A stretch of DNA of 5,884 nt from Nitrospinota bacterium (GCA_030740135.1 JASLXW010000085.1:1-5884); one strand, 5' to 3'; counted from the first letter of the stretch, positions 1-5,884 are shown. The notes: generated by a model not told the origin, from the letters alone. Program-made: numbers and translations.

Positions 1-69
1 CACCGCCACCAGGATCCCTTTCCCCTGGTGGTGCAACAGCTCACCCAATTGGTGTCAAAACCTTTATAA
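1..69 (+). CDS. Possible C-terminal tail of an upstream gene (partial)
   Basis: Frame 1 is open from the window edge to a TAA at 67-69. It encodes a plausible protein tail ending in DPFPLVVQQLTQLVSKPL. The other two forward frames are also open here (to 110 and 128), so an open frame alone proves little over 22 codons. This frame is preferred only because its residues look like an amphipathic C-terminal helix and it stops just before an AT-rich patch. No family can be assigned. If real, the upstream gene runs in the same direction as the sox cluster and ends about 270 bases before it. Confidence 0.25.
   Translation, partial: HRHQDPFPLVVQQLTQLVSKPL
4..33. repeat. Inverted repeat / hairpin at left edge
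   Basis: Bases 4-13 (CGCCACCAGG) pair with 24-33 (CCTGGTGGTG) as ten consecutive pairs, one of them G-U, around a 10-base loop. No T-tract follows on the + strand, so it is not a standard intrinsic terminator for rightward transcription. It overlaps the possible gene tail at 1-69, so the symmetry may simply be coding sequence. On the minus strand any T-tract would lie outside the window. Confidence 0.3.
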
Positions 70-70
70 T
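65..70 (+). promoter_or_regulatory. Candidate -10 box (TATAAT), weak
   Basis: A perfect TATAAT lies in the only AT-rich patch (about 57-81) of the leader, and a second -10-like TAGAAT is at 76-81. No good -35 hexamer sits at the usual 16-18 base spacing; TTGGTG at 49-54 is only 10 bases upstream of TATAAT. If this is the promoter, the sox transcript would have an untranslated leader of about 260 bases. It could equally be a chance match or part of the preceding gene's 3' region. Confidence 0.2.
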
Positions 71-339
71 CCCCTTAGAATATGCTGGGTGTCGAGTGCT
101 AACCGCGTGACCTGCCGCGGTCTCCTGTGAAGCTGGGGAAATTCTGGCGGGCAATTGGATTGAACCCATTCCAGGCCGTAAGGTGTTAAGGGAAGAGAGC
201 CTCCTATCGAAGGGCCGTTTCTTTGAGATCTCTCCGGAAGCGGGGATCGACGCATCGATTACGGGCAGCACCGGGATCTCCCTTGGCCGGCATCGACATG
301 GTCTTTGGAACTTGACAGGCAGAGGATGAATAAGTCTCG
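70..339 (+). other. Noncoding stretch / putative 5' leader of the sox cluster
   Basis: No convincing gene is seen on either strand. A forward frame is open from 111 to a TGA at 327-329, but it has no ATG and only one internal GTG (183), and its translation resembles nothing recognised. Minus-strand open frames here run into the soxD coding region and also resemble nothing. The stretch contains GAGAG (195-199), CGAAGGG (208-214) and CTCTC (230-234), which could form a GAGAG/CTCTC stem. It also contains the palindrome GAGATCTC (225-232). A purine-rich AGAGGA at 321-326 lies 13 bases before the soxD ATG and is the likely, somewhat distant, ribosome-binding site. Confidence 0.5.
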
Positions 340-606
340 ATGTCATTCTTGATTCCCTGCCCGCAATGTGGGTCAAGAAGCGCTTATGAATTCCGATTCG
401 GAGGTGAATACAAGCGCCGACCCGCGCCCGACGCCTCCGACTGGGAGTGGACCCGTTACAACTACCTGCAGGCCAACGTGGCGGGCGTACAAAAGGAATG
501 GTGGTATCACCGGGACGGCTGCGGCGCCTGGTTCCTCGCCGAGCGGAACACGGTCACGAACGAAGTGGTCCAAACGTTCTGGCCCGAAGAAAGTCCAACC
601 GAATAG
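340..606 (+). CDS. soxD: Sarcosine oxidase delta subunit (SoxD), zinc-binding
   Basis: This 88-residue protein matches the small delta subunit of heterotetrameric sarcosine oxidase (usually about 85-110 residues). The N-terminus has the CPQCG knuckle (C7, C10), and the WWYHRDGCGAWF segment supplies H57 and C61. Together these are the Cys-x2-Cys plus His-x3-Cys set that holds a structural zinc in the family. Other family-like segments are the acidic/aromatic DASDWEWTRYNYL stretch and the closing RNTVTNEV. It has no signal peptide or membrane segment, so it should be a cytoplasmic structural subunit packed against SoxA. The ATG at 340 is chosen because the zinc knuckle begins at residue 7, as in homologues. 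The nearest purine-rich site (AGAGGA, 321-326) is farther away than usual. The stop is 29 bases before soxA, consistent with co-transcription. The same fold occurs in N-methylglutamate dehydrogenase (MgdB), so the subunit alone does not fix the substrate. Confidence 0.93.
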   Translation: MSFLIPCPQCGSRSAYEFRFGGEYKRRPAPDASDWEWTRYNYLQANVAGVQKEWWYHRDGCGAWFLAERNTVTNEVVQTFWPEESPTE

Positions 607-635
607 GGTAACAGAACACACCGAGTCAGAATCGA

Positions 636-3605
636 ATGAGAAAACGACGCTCTCACACTCCGTCCGAAGAGATTGACCGGAATAAGCGAATCATCTTTCG
701 CTTCGACGGCAGGACCTACGAAGCTCACCCCGGCGACACCGTCGCCTCTGCTCTCTACGCCGCTGGGATTCGCACCTTCAGCCGGAGTTTTAAGTACCAC
801 CGCCCTCGCGGGCTTTTTTGCGTATCCGGAAATTGTCCCAACTGTCTGGTTGATGTGGATGGCGAGCCCAACGTCCGGTCCTGCGTCACCCCGGTTCGAG
901 ATGGAATGGTGGTTCACGGGCAAAACGCCTGGCCCTCGGTCGAGCGCGATGCCTTGTCCATCGCGGATAAGTTCAGCTCTTTCATGCCGCCGGGTTTCTA
1001 CTACAAGCGTTTCTACAAGCCTGGTTGGATGTGGCCCATCTACGACAAGGTGCTTCGGCGGATGGGCGGATTAGGAAAGCTCAGGATTCAAAACGGACGT
1101 GAGGCGCACAATTCGCACGGCGGCAACGGAGAGCACTGGGAGAAGGAATACCACAACGTTGACGTGGCCGTGGTCGGGGGTGGCCCGGCAGGCCTTGCCG
1201 CGGCGCTGGAAACTGGAAAGCTTGGACTCTCCGTCATTCTGGTAGACGAAGGACAATCGCCCGGTGGCCACCTCCGGTCCGTCACGCGGCCCATGTCCGG
1301 TCCTTCAGAATGTGCGGGCGTTCCAGGCCATCAAGCCGTCGCCGAACTGGCGACCGAGCTCGAACACTTGCCGAATGTCTCCGTCTGGCCGGCCACTTCC
1401 GCTGTCGGTCTCTATGAAGGAAATCTTCTGGCCGTATTAAGGGAGCGGCGTTTCATCCAGATTCGGGGACGGCACATTGTGGTGGCCACAGGGTCTTTTG
1501 AGCAGCTTCATCTATTCCACAACAACGACCTCCCCGGGATTTTTCTGGGCCGGGGCCTTTTGAAGCTGATGAATCTATACGGCGTGCTACCCGGCGAGCG
1601 CGTCCTGGTATACGGTTCGCACGAGGAGTCGTTGGGTCTGGCCTGTGAAGTCCTGGGCGCGGGGGCGAAGGTCGTAGGTGTCGTTGGACCCGCTTGCGAG
1701 GCTTCGCAAGGCAGTCCGGAGAGGGAGCGGCTCGAATCGGAACATGTTCCTCTGTTCCCGGGATGGGTTCTCGCAGAGGCAAAAGGAAAAAGCCGGGTCG
1801 AATCCGCGCGATTGGTCAGGGGGGAAACCGGCTCGGGCGACGGCCCAACCGAGCAAATCATCCCCTGCGATGTCATCGCATTGTCCGCCGGTCTTGCGCC
1901 GGCCTCCGATCTCTTACTGATGGCGGGCGCGAAGGCGCGATTCGACCATCCCTCGGGAGAGCCGGTTCCGGAATCCATTCCGTCTGGGATTTCGGGAGCT
2001 GGGGAGGTGATGGGGGTCCACAACCCGGAGGCGATCCTCTTACAAGGGGAAATTGCAGGGTTGGAGGTGGCCTTGGCCCTCGGTTCCGTTGACGCCTCGG
2101 CGGCGGAGCGCTTAAACGACCTTCGCCGGGAGCTCAACGGAAGGCAACCCGGCGTGCGCGCGAACGCATTCGGAGAGACCTTCCAAGAGCCCGACCGCAA
2201 GAAGCGCTTTGTGTGCCTTTGCGAAGACGTGACGGAAAAGGACATCCGCACCTGTATCGGCGAAGGCTATGACAACATCGAGACCCTCAAGCGCTACAGC
2301 ACCATCGGAATGGGACCCTGCCAAGGGAAGATTTGCAACGTGATCGCTGCCCGCGCGTTCGGCCGAGCCACAGGACTCAGCCTGGACAAAACCCGCTTGA
2401 CCACCTCACGGCCGCCGTTTCGCCCCCTTCCCATGGGTGCCCTGGCGGGCAGGCATTACCAACCCATTCGCCGAACCCCGATGCACGAGTGCCACAAGGA
2501 GCTGGGGGCGCGTTGGTTGGACGTGGGGAACTGGAAGCGGCCGGAGTGGTACACGTCGACCGCCGAGGAGTGCGGAGCCGTCCACGAAAACGTCGGCCTC
2601 ATCGACGTCAGCACGCTGGGGAAGCTCGATATCCAGGGCGACGACGCCGTGTGGCTCCTGGAGAAGGTCTATAACAACCGGTACGAGAAGCTGAAAGTCG
2701 GGCGCATCCGCTACGGCGTCATGTGTGATGACACGGGGATCATCCTGGACGACGGGACGGTCAGCCGCCTTGCGGAGGACCGATACTTAGTGACCACGAC
2801 GACGGGGGGCTTGGAAAACGTCGAGCAGTGGCTGAAATGGTGGATCGTGGGCACGGGCAGAAACGCGCACGTAACAAACGTCACCGCCGCCTACGGCGCC
2901 GTGAACCTGGCCGGGCCAAAGGCCCGGGACGTGCTGTCCGGCCTGACGGACCTCGACCTTTCCAACGAGAACCTGCCGTACATGGCCTTCGCGGAAGGCG
3001 ATGTGGCCGGAGTCCCGACGCGGCTTCTGCGCATTGGTTTCGTGGGCGAGCTGGGTTACGAGATGCACTTCCCCGCCGAGTACGGCGAGTATCTCTGGAA
3101 CGCTCTCCTTGAGGCCGGGCAGCCTCACGGCGTCAAGGCATTCGGAGTGGAATCTCAGCGGATTCTCCGGCTTCAGAAGGGACACATCATTGTCAGTCAG
3201 GACACCGACGCGCTTTCCAATTCGCTTGAAGCCGACATGCCCTGGATCGTGAAGCTCGACAAGCCCGATTTCATCGGCAGACACGCCCTGGAGCGGGTGC
3301 AGAACCGGGGGCTCCGGTGGAAGCTCATCGGTTTTGAGATGGCGGATGCCTCTGTGGTCGCCGAAGAGGGGAGCCAGATTGTGCCCCGCGACAACGTGGA
3401 GGGGCCGAACGCGCGCATCTTGGGCCGCGTCACGAGTTCCCGATACAGCGAGTTTCTGGGAAAATCGATTGGGTTGGGCTGGATCCGTTATGAGATGAGC
3501 CAGCCGGGAACGGAGATTTGGATCCGGGTCAAGGGCCGGCCGCAAAAGGCCGCGATTGCCGAGGTGCCTTTCTACGATGAGGACGGCGAGAGGCTCAGGA
3601 TGTGA
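636..3605 (+). CDS. soxA: Sarcosine oxidase/dehydrogenase alpha subunit (SoxA) with two predicted [2Fe-2S] sites
   Basis: The 989-residue length is typical for SoxA. The order seen is: ferredoxin-like domain (about 17-97) with SFKYHRPRG; Rossmann dinucleotide domain (about 173-490) with GGGPAG at 181-186, an acidic residue at D204 and VVATG near 282-286; BFD-like segment (about 525-582) with LKRYSTIGMGPCQGK; and a GcvT/aminomethyltransferase C-terminal half (about 612-989) with GNWKRPEWY, ILDDG (D705/D706) and GELGYE (E809). In the family the GcvT half binds tetrahydrofolate and captures the methyl carbon as methylene-tetrahydrofolate, and the Rossmann domain binds NAD+. Oddly, both domains that lack cysteines in the classical oxidase are cysteine-complete here: C62-x4-C67-x2-C70-x12-C83 and C527-x-C529...C562-x4-C567. 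These are the patterns of [2Fe-2S] domains in HcnA/HcnB, opine oxidase and dye-linked proline dehydrogenases. This suggests an electron-transferring dehydrogenase. N-methylglutamate dehydrogenase MgdC or a dimethylglycine-type enzyme are alternatives. The ATG at 636 has only a weak purine site, so coupling to soxD is possible. Confidence 0.93.
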   Translation: MRKRRSHTPSEEIDRNKRIIFRFDGRTYEAHPGDTVASALYAAGIRTFSRSFKYHRPRGLFCVSGNCPNCLVDVDGEPNVRSCVTPVRDGMVVHGQNAWPSVERDALSIADKFSSFMPPGFYYKRFYKPGWMWPIYDKVLRRMGGLGKLRIQNGREAHNSHGGNGEHWEKEYHNVDVAVVGGGPAGLAAALETGKLGLSVILVDEGQSPGGHLRSVTRPMSGPSECAGVPGHQAVAELATELEHLPNVSVWPATSAVGLYEGNLLAVLRERRFIQIRGRHIVVATGSFEQLHLFHNNDLPGIFLGRGLLKLMNLYGVLPGERVLVYGSHEESLGLACEVLGAGAKVVGVVGPACEASQGSPERERLESEHVPLFPGWVLAEAKGKSRVESARLVRGETGSGDGPTEQIIPCDVIALSAGLAPASDLLLMAGAKARFDHPSGEPVPESIPSGISGAGEVMGVHNPEAILLQGEIAGLEVALALGSVDASAAERLNDLRRELNGRQPGVRANAFGETFQEPDRKKRFVCLCEDVTEKDIRTCIGEGYDNIETLKRYSTIGMGPCQGKICNVIAARAFGRATGLSLDKTRLTTSRPPFRPLPMGALAGRHYQPIRRTPMHECHKELGARWLDVGNWKRPEWYTSTAEECGAVHENVGLIDVSTLGKLDIQGDDAVWLLEKVYNNRYEKLKVGRIRYGVMCDDTGIILDDGTVSRLAEDRYLVTTTTGGLENVEQWLKWWIVGTGRNAHVTNVTAAYGAVNLAGPKARDVLSGLTDLDLSNENLPYMAFAEGDVAGVPTRLLRIGFVGELGYEMHFPAEYGEYLWNALLEAGQPHGVKAFGVESQRILRLQKGHIIVSQDTDALSNSLEADMPWIVKLDKPDFIGRHALERVQNRGLRWKLIGFEMADASVVAEEGSQIVPRDNVEGPNARILGRVTSSRYSEFLGKSIGLGWIRYEMSQPGTEIWIRVKGRPQKAAIAEVPFYDEDGERLRM

Positions 3606-3608
3606 GGG

Positions 3609-3621
3609 CGGAGACCCTCCG
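3609..3621 (+). other. Short intercistronic hairpin between soxA and soxG
   Basis: CGGAG (3609-3613) pairs perfectly with CTCCG (3617-3621) around a 3-base loop, starting four bases after the soxA stop codon. It lies directly before a GGAGGT (3622-3627) that may serve soxG. It is too short and lacks a T-tract, so it is not a terminator. It could modulate soxG translation or be fortuitous in GC-rich DNA. Confidence 0.3.
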
Positions 3622-3639
3622 GGAGGTCAGTGGAATAGC

Positions 3640-4368
3640 GTGGCGGAACCCTTCACGGCTCAACGAAGATCGGCGATAGAGAAAATCGCCCTGAAGGCGG
3701 GGGCGAAGCTTGTCGAACGGAACGGCTGGCGGCAGGTGGAGTCATTCACGTCACCCGAGTCCGAAATGCGAGCCGTGCGAGAAGGCGCCGGAATCTCCGA
3801 TCTCAGCCCGTTGACAAAGATAGACCTCCGCGCGCGGGATTCCTCTGCCGCCTGGGGAATGGTCTTTCCCGGGGAAGAAGGTCCGGCGGGCGATCGGATT
3901 CGTTCGGCCCCCCTTTGCGGCCAGCCGGTCCTTGCCGCGAGGTTGAACCCCGGGCGCATTTTCTTCACCGCGCCGCCCGGCTGGGGGCAAACCATGGAGA
4001 CCGCAGTCCGGAAAGGAGCTTCAGAGGCAAAGGTCGGCGTGACGGACGTTACCTCTGGCTTTTCGGTCATCGAGCTGGCAGGACCCGCCGCCGCTTCGGT
4101 TCTCAGGAAGCTGACTCCCGTGGAACCGCCGGGCGAGGACCAGACGCTGACGGAGGCGCAGTTGGGGCACGTGCACGCAATCATCTTTCGTGTAGACGGT
4201 CTCCCCGAAGTGGGAAGCGAGGCGATACCGGCGTACCGTCTCCACGTACAGCGCGACTTGGGGTTTTACCTCTGGGAAGTCCTCGAGGACGCGGGACGAG
4301 AATTTGCACTGGCGCCGTATGGGACGGAGGCGCGGTCCCGCCTTTTCCCGAAGGTCTTTTCGGCGTAG
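3640..4368 (+). CDS. soxG: Sarcosine oxidase gamma subunit (SoxG), GcvT-like
   Basis: Its position in the cluster and its GcvT/YgfZ-type fold identify this as the gamma subunit. Visible motifs are AVREGAGISDLSPLTKIDL (45-63), which mirrors the N-terminal motif of aminomethyltransferases, then TDVTSGFSVIELAGPAAASVL, a typical SoxG/GcvT strand-helix, and LGFYLWEVLEDAG near the end. The family role is structural, stabilising the complex against SoxA, and no catalysis is known. The GTG at 3640 is preferred, giving 242 residues. The in-frame ATGs at 3556 and 3577 would overlap soxA by up to 50 bases and add a glycine/proline-rich, unconserved extension. A GGGAGG (3621-3626) is 13 bases upstream and a TGGAA (3631-3635) is 4 bases upstream, so the start is not certain. 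It is somewhat longer than usual SoxG (roughly 190-210) because the full N-terminal motif is kept. Its stop abuts the soxB ribosome-binding site. Confidence 0.82.
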   Translation: MAEPFTAQRRSAIEKIALKAGAKLVERNGWRQVESFTSPESEMRAVREGAGISDLSPLTKIDLRARDSSAAWGMVFPGEEGPAGDRIRSAPLCGQPVLAARLNPGRIFFTAPPGWGQTMETAVRKGASEAKVGVTDVTSGFSVIELAGPAAASVLRKLTPVEPPGEDQTLTEAQLGHVHAIIFRVDGLPEVGSEAIPAYRLHVQRDLGFYLWEVLEDAGREFALAPYGTEARSRLFPKVFSA

Positions 4369-4376
4369 GGGGAGAG
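4368..4376 (+). promoter_or_regulatory. Ribosome-binding site deciding the soxB start
   Basis: GGGGGAGAG begins on the last base of the soxG stop codon. Its GGAG core (4371-4374) ends five bases before the GTG at 4380. The alternative in-frame ATG at 4425 has only a GGCAGG directly abutting it, too close to work well. This is the strongest translation signal inside the cluster and supports the GTG start. Confidence 0.7.
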
Positions 4377-4379
4377 ATC

Positions 4380-5606
4380 GTGACAAGCCCAGCCTCAACG
4401 AACGGCGTAGACGGCAACGGCAGGATGTGGACGTGGACCGATCTTCGGGATCGGTATGAGGTTGTCATCATCGGCGCCGGTGTGCATGGCTTGGCGGCGG
4501 CCTATTATCTCGCAAAACGGGGCATAACGGATGTCGCCGTCCTGGACAAGGCCTATTTGGGGGCGGGTGGGAGCGGGAGGAACACGGCCATTCTCCGATC
4601 CAATTATCGAACACCCGAGGGTTCGCTCTTCTATGAGGAAAGTCTGAAACTTTACGAACAGATGTCGAGCGAGCTGGACTTCAATGTCATGTTCTCCCGA
4701 CAGGGCCATCTGACGCTGGCCCATAACGAGCGGGGAGTCGCCGTCCAGCGGGAGCGGGCAGAAGTCAACCAGCTACTGGGGATAGACAGCCGTTTGATCT
4801 TCCCAGAAGAAATCGCGGAGCTGGTCCCGGGTCTAGACTTGAGCGACCGGCCGCGTTTCCCGATTCAAGCCGGTTTATATCACCCTCCCGGCGGCATTAT
4901 TCGCCACGACGCCGTTGTGTGGGCTTACGCCCGCGGGGCAAATCGCATGGGGGTGGGGCTGCATCCCTTCACGGAGGTGACAGACATCCGGGTGGAAGGG
5001 GGAGCCGTCACCGGGGTTGTGACCAACCGCGGGCAAATCAAAACTGGAACTGTGGTCAACGCCACTGCCGGCTGGTCCTCAACCGTCTCGCGTATGGCCG
5101 GCGTGGACCTTCCGATCGTCACGCATCCTCTCCAGGCCTATGTGACCGAGCCCCTCAAACCCTGGCTGAATACCGTCGTCGTATCGGGGACGCTGCACGT
5201 CTACCTCAGCCAGACGGGCCGGGGAGAGTTGGTGATCGGTTCGGTGATTGACCCATACTCCTCTTACAATTTTTCTTCCACCTTACCGTTTCTGGAACAA
5301 ACTGTAAGCCATGTCGTCGAGCTCTTTCCCTTCCTCACGGAAGCCCGGGTGATGCGCCAGTGGACGGGGCTCTGCGACATCACGCCTGACTTTAGCCCGA
5401 TCATCGGCTCGGTGGATGGATTGAAAGGCTATTACCTTGACGTGGGGTGGGGAACATACGGGTTCAAGGCCGGTCCCATTTCAGGAAAGATGGTGGCAGA
5501 GACCATCGCGACCGGTCAAGTTCCCGACCTGATTGCGCCCTTCGGATATTCGCGCTTCCACGACGACCTGCTGGTGGGTGAGCGAGCCGCCGCCGCAACC
5601 CACTAA
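4380..5606 (+). CDS. soxB: Sarcosine oxidase beta subunit (SoxB), FAD/FMN amine-oxidising subunit
   Basis: This 408-residue DAO-family flavoprotein is the catalytic beta subunit. Near the N-terminus VVIIGAGVHG has the FAD-binding glycines (G32, G34, G37), followed by VAVLDKAYLGAGGSGRNTAILRSNY as in SoxB homologues. GGIIRHDAVVWAYARGA holds H176, which aligns with the family histidine (around 173-175) that bonds covalently to FMN. R73 in LRSNY and K363 in the GWGTYGFKAGP motif correspond to the Arg/Lys pair that holds the substrate carboxylate in sarcosine oxidases. The expected reaction is oxidation of an N-methyl amino acid, sarcosine by default, to an imine on FAD, with electrons passed to FMN at the SoxA interface. 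The C-terminus (GERAAAATH) is also family-like. The GTG start is chosen from the ribosome-binding site and because it places H176 near the family position; starting at ATG 4425 would shift it to 161. The gene is last in the cluster, whereas soxB is usually first. An N-methylglutamate dehydrogenase A subunit remains possible. Confidence 0.92.
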   Translation: MTSPASTNGVDGNGRMWTWTDLRDRYEVVIIGAGVHGLAAAYYLAKRGITDVAVLDKAYLGAGGSGRNTAILRSNYRTPEGSLFYEESLKLYEQMSSELDFNVMFSRQGHLTLAHNERGVAVQRERAEVNQLLGIDSRLIFPEEIAELVPGLDLSDRPRFPIQAGLYHPPGGIIRHDAVVWAYARGANRMGVGLHPFTEVTDIRVEGGAVTGVVTNRGQIKTGTVVNATAGWSSTVSRMAGVDLPIVTHPLQAYVTEPLKPWLNTVVVSGTLHVYLSQTGRGELVIGSVIDPYSSYNFSSTLPFLEQTVSHVVELFPFLTEARVMRQWTGLCDITPDFSPIIGSVDGLKGYYLDVGWGTYGFKAGPISGKMVAETIATGQVPDLIAPFGYSRFHDDLLVGERAAAATH

Positions 5607-5679
5607 GTTGGGGGCGAAGTCTCGCAGTGCTTCACGTGATGCGCAACGAGAAAAGGCAGAGCGACACAGGCAGGGCAAT

Positions 5680-5711
5680 CTCGATAAGGGAAACTGTATT
5701 TCGAAATCGAG
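5680..5711. repeat. Nested inverted repeat downstream of soxB
   Basis: CTCGAT (5680-5685) can pair with ATCGAG (5706-5711) over a 20-base loop. The alternative pairing is the perfect palindrome ATTTCGAAAT (5698-5707). No T-tract follows. It could be an mRNA 3'-end structure or a small operator; the evidence is symmetry only. Confidence 0.3.
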
Positions 5712-5716
5712 TCCAT

Positions 5717-5726
5717 AGCGGCCGCT
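5717..5726. repeat. Perfect palindrome AGCGGCCGCT, weak terminator candidate
   Basis: A 10-base perfect palindrome is followed by TTTGT and lies 111 bases past the soxB stop. As RNA it can form only a short stem with a minimal loop, and the T-tract is poor, so termination is doubtful. Its centre is 19 bases from that of the palindrome at 5698-5707, which would suit paired protein-binding sites, but that is speculative. Confidence 0.25.
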
Positions 5727-5836
5727 TTGTGAGATTCTCTCCAGCCAGCGCAACAGAAATCGAATAGCGATGGGACGCACACCGGAAGCTGGAAACAGTT
5801 GTTAGGGTTTGAGGGTTTACGAAAAAAATCTGATCC

Positions 5837-5844
5837 GGGGAGAA
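5837..5844 (+). promoter_or_regulatory. Ribosome-binding site for the downstream gene
   Basis: GGGGAGAA has its GGGGAG core ending six bases before the ATG at 5849. This is an ideal spacing and the main reason to call a gene start at the right edge. Confidence 0.6.
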
Positions 5845-5848
5845 CTCT

Positions 5849-5884
5849 ATGCAGTTCGGAATTGCGGGAATTCACATCAATCAA
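5849..5884 (+). CDS. Start of a downstream gene (partial, 12 codons)
   Basis: The ATG at 5849 follows a strong Shine-Dalgarno and the frame is open to the window end, giving MQFGIAGIHINQ. A hydrophobic first strand beginning Met-x-Phe-Gly is common at the start of TIM-barrel enzymes such as luciferase-like (LLM) monooxygenases, but twelve residues cannot settle the family. It runs in the same direction as the sox genes after a 242-base gap, so it may be a separate transcription unit or a distal operon member. Confidence 0.5.
   Translation, partial: MQFGIAGIHINQ

Larger units (their letters stand above)
5607..5848. other. Intergenic region downstream of soxB
   Basis: No gene is supported on either strand in these 242 bases; open frames on both strands resemble nothing and overlap soxB or the next gene. 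The region holds two perfect 10-base palindromes and a short near-tandem AGGGTTTG/AGGGTTTA at 5804-5819. An A-run (5822-5828) follows. No intrinsic terminator with a clear stem and T-tract is present, so transcription may read into the next gene. Confidence 0.6.

Noticed and set aside
312..317. TTGACA, a perfect -35 hexamer just before soxD
   Set aside because: A -10 at the usual spacing would fall on the soxD start codon region (335-340, TCTCGA), which does not resemble TATAAT. No usable promoter can be built from it.
41..376. Minus-strand open frame of 111 codons across the leader
   Set aside because: It begins inside soxD, has no recognisable ribosome-binding site or family motif, and its composition is arginine/proline-rich, as expected of antisense GC-rich DNA.
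1508..2251. Long minus-strand open frame (247 codons) inside soxA
   Set aside because: It is the antisense shadow of a strongly conserved soxA frame, with an Arg/Ser/Pro-rich translation and no motifs.
3556..3639. Upstream ATG starts for soxG overlapping soxA
   Set aside because: The extra residues are Gly/Pro-rich and unlike other gamma subunits, and the extension exists only because it shares DNA with the soxA end and the following gap. The GTG at 3640 gives a cleaner N-terminus.
3915..4379. N-terminal extension of the soxB frame back to an ATG at 3915
   Set aside because: This part lies out of frame over soxG, is Arg/Gly-rich, and precedes a well-placed ribosome-binding site and GTG at 4380.
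5802..5819. Telomere-like TTAGGGTTTGAGGGTTTA
   Set aside because: Only two imperfect repeat units are present, in an otherwise bacterial context. It is most likely a chance short repeat.

Overview
The window is bacterial in style: fairly GC-rich (about 60% by eye), with closely spaced same-strand genes and Shine-Dalgarno-like sites. It carries one complete operon-like cluster for a heterotetrameric sarcosine-oxidase-type enzyme, all on the + strand. The host cannot be named from sequence alone. The proteins are clearly diverged from the well-known Corynebacterium/alphaproteobacterial enzymes, which suggests a different, perhaps uncultured, lineage.

Layout. Bases 1-69 may be the last codons of an upstream gene (weak support). 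Bases 70-339 contain no convincing gene and form the putative 5' leader, with a short AT-rich patch and a perfect TATAAT. Then come soxD (340-606, zinc-binding delta subunit), soxA (636-3605, alpha subunit), soxG (GTG start at 3640, ends 4368, gamma subunit) and soxB (GTG start at 4380, ends 5606, flavin-bearing beta subunit). Gaps are only 29, 34 and 11 bases, so the four genes are probably one transcript. Bases 5607-5848 are noncoding with small palindromes and no clear terminator. The first 12 codons of another gene start at 5849 behind a good ribosome-binding site.

How the genes work together. In the known family, SoxB oxidises the N-methyl amine (sarcosine to glycine) on FAD and passes electrons to a covalently bound FMN at the SoxA/SoxB interface. 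The methyl carbon is delivered to tetrahydrofolate in the GcvT-like C-terminal half of SoxA, giving 5,10-methylene-tetrahydrofolate. SoxD and SoxG are small structural subunits. The flavin-linking His, the substrate-carboxylate residues and the folate-domain motifs can be recognised here.

The most notable feature is in SoxA. The classical oxidase has no cysteines in its N-terminal ferredoxin-like fold or its BFD-like segment. Here both carry complete four-cysteine sets (C62/C67/C70/C83 and C527/C529/C562/C567). This predicts two [2Fe-2S] clusters and an electron-transferring dehydrogenase rather than an O2-reducing oxidase. The gene order D-A-G-B is also a permutation of the usual B-D-A-G, and the gamma subunit keeps an unusually complete GcvT-like N-terminus.
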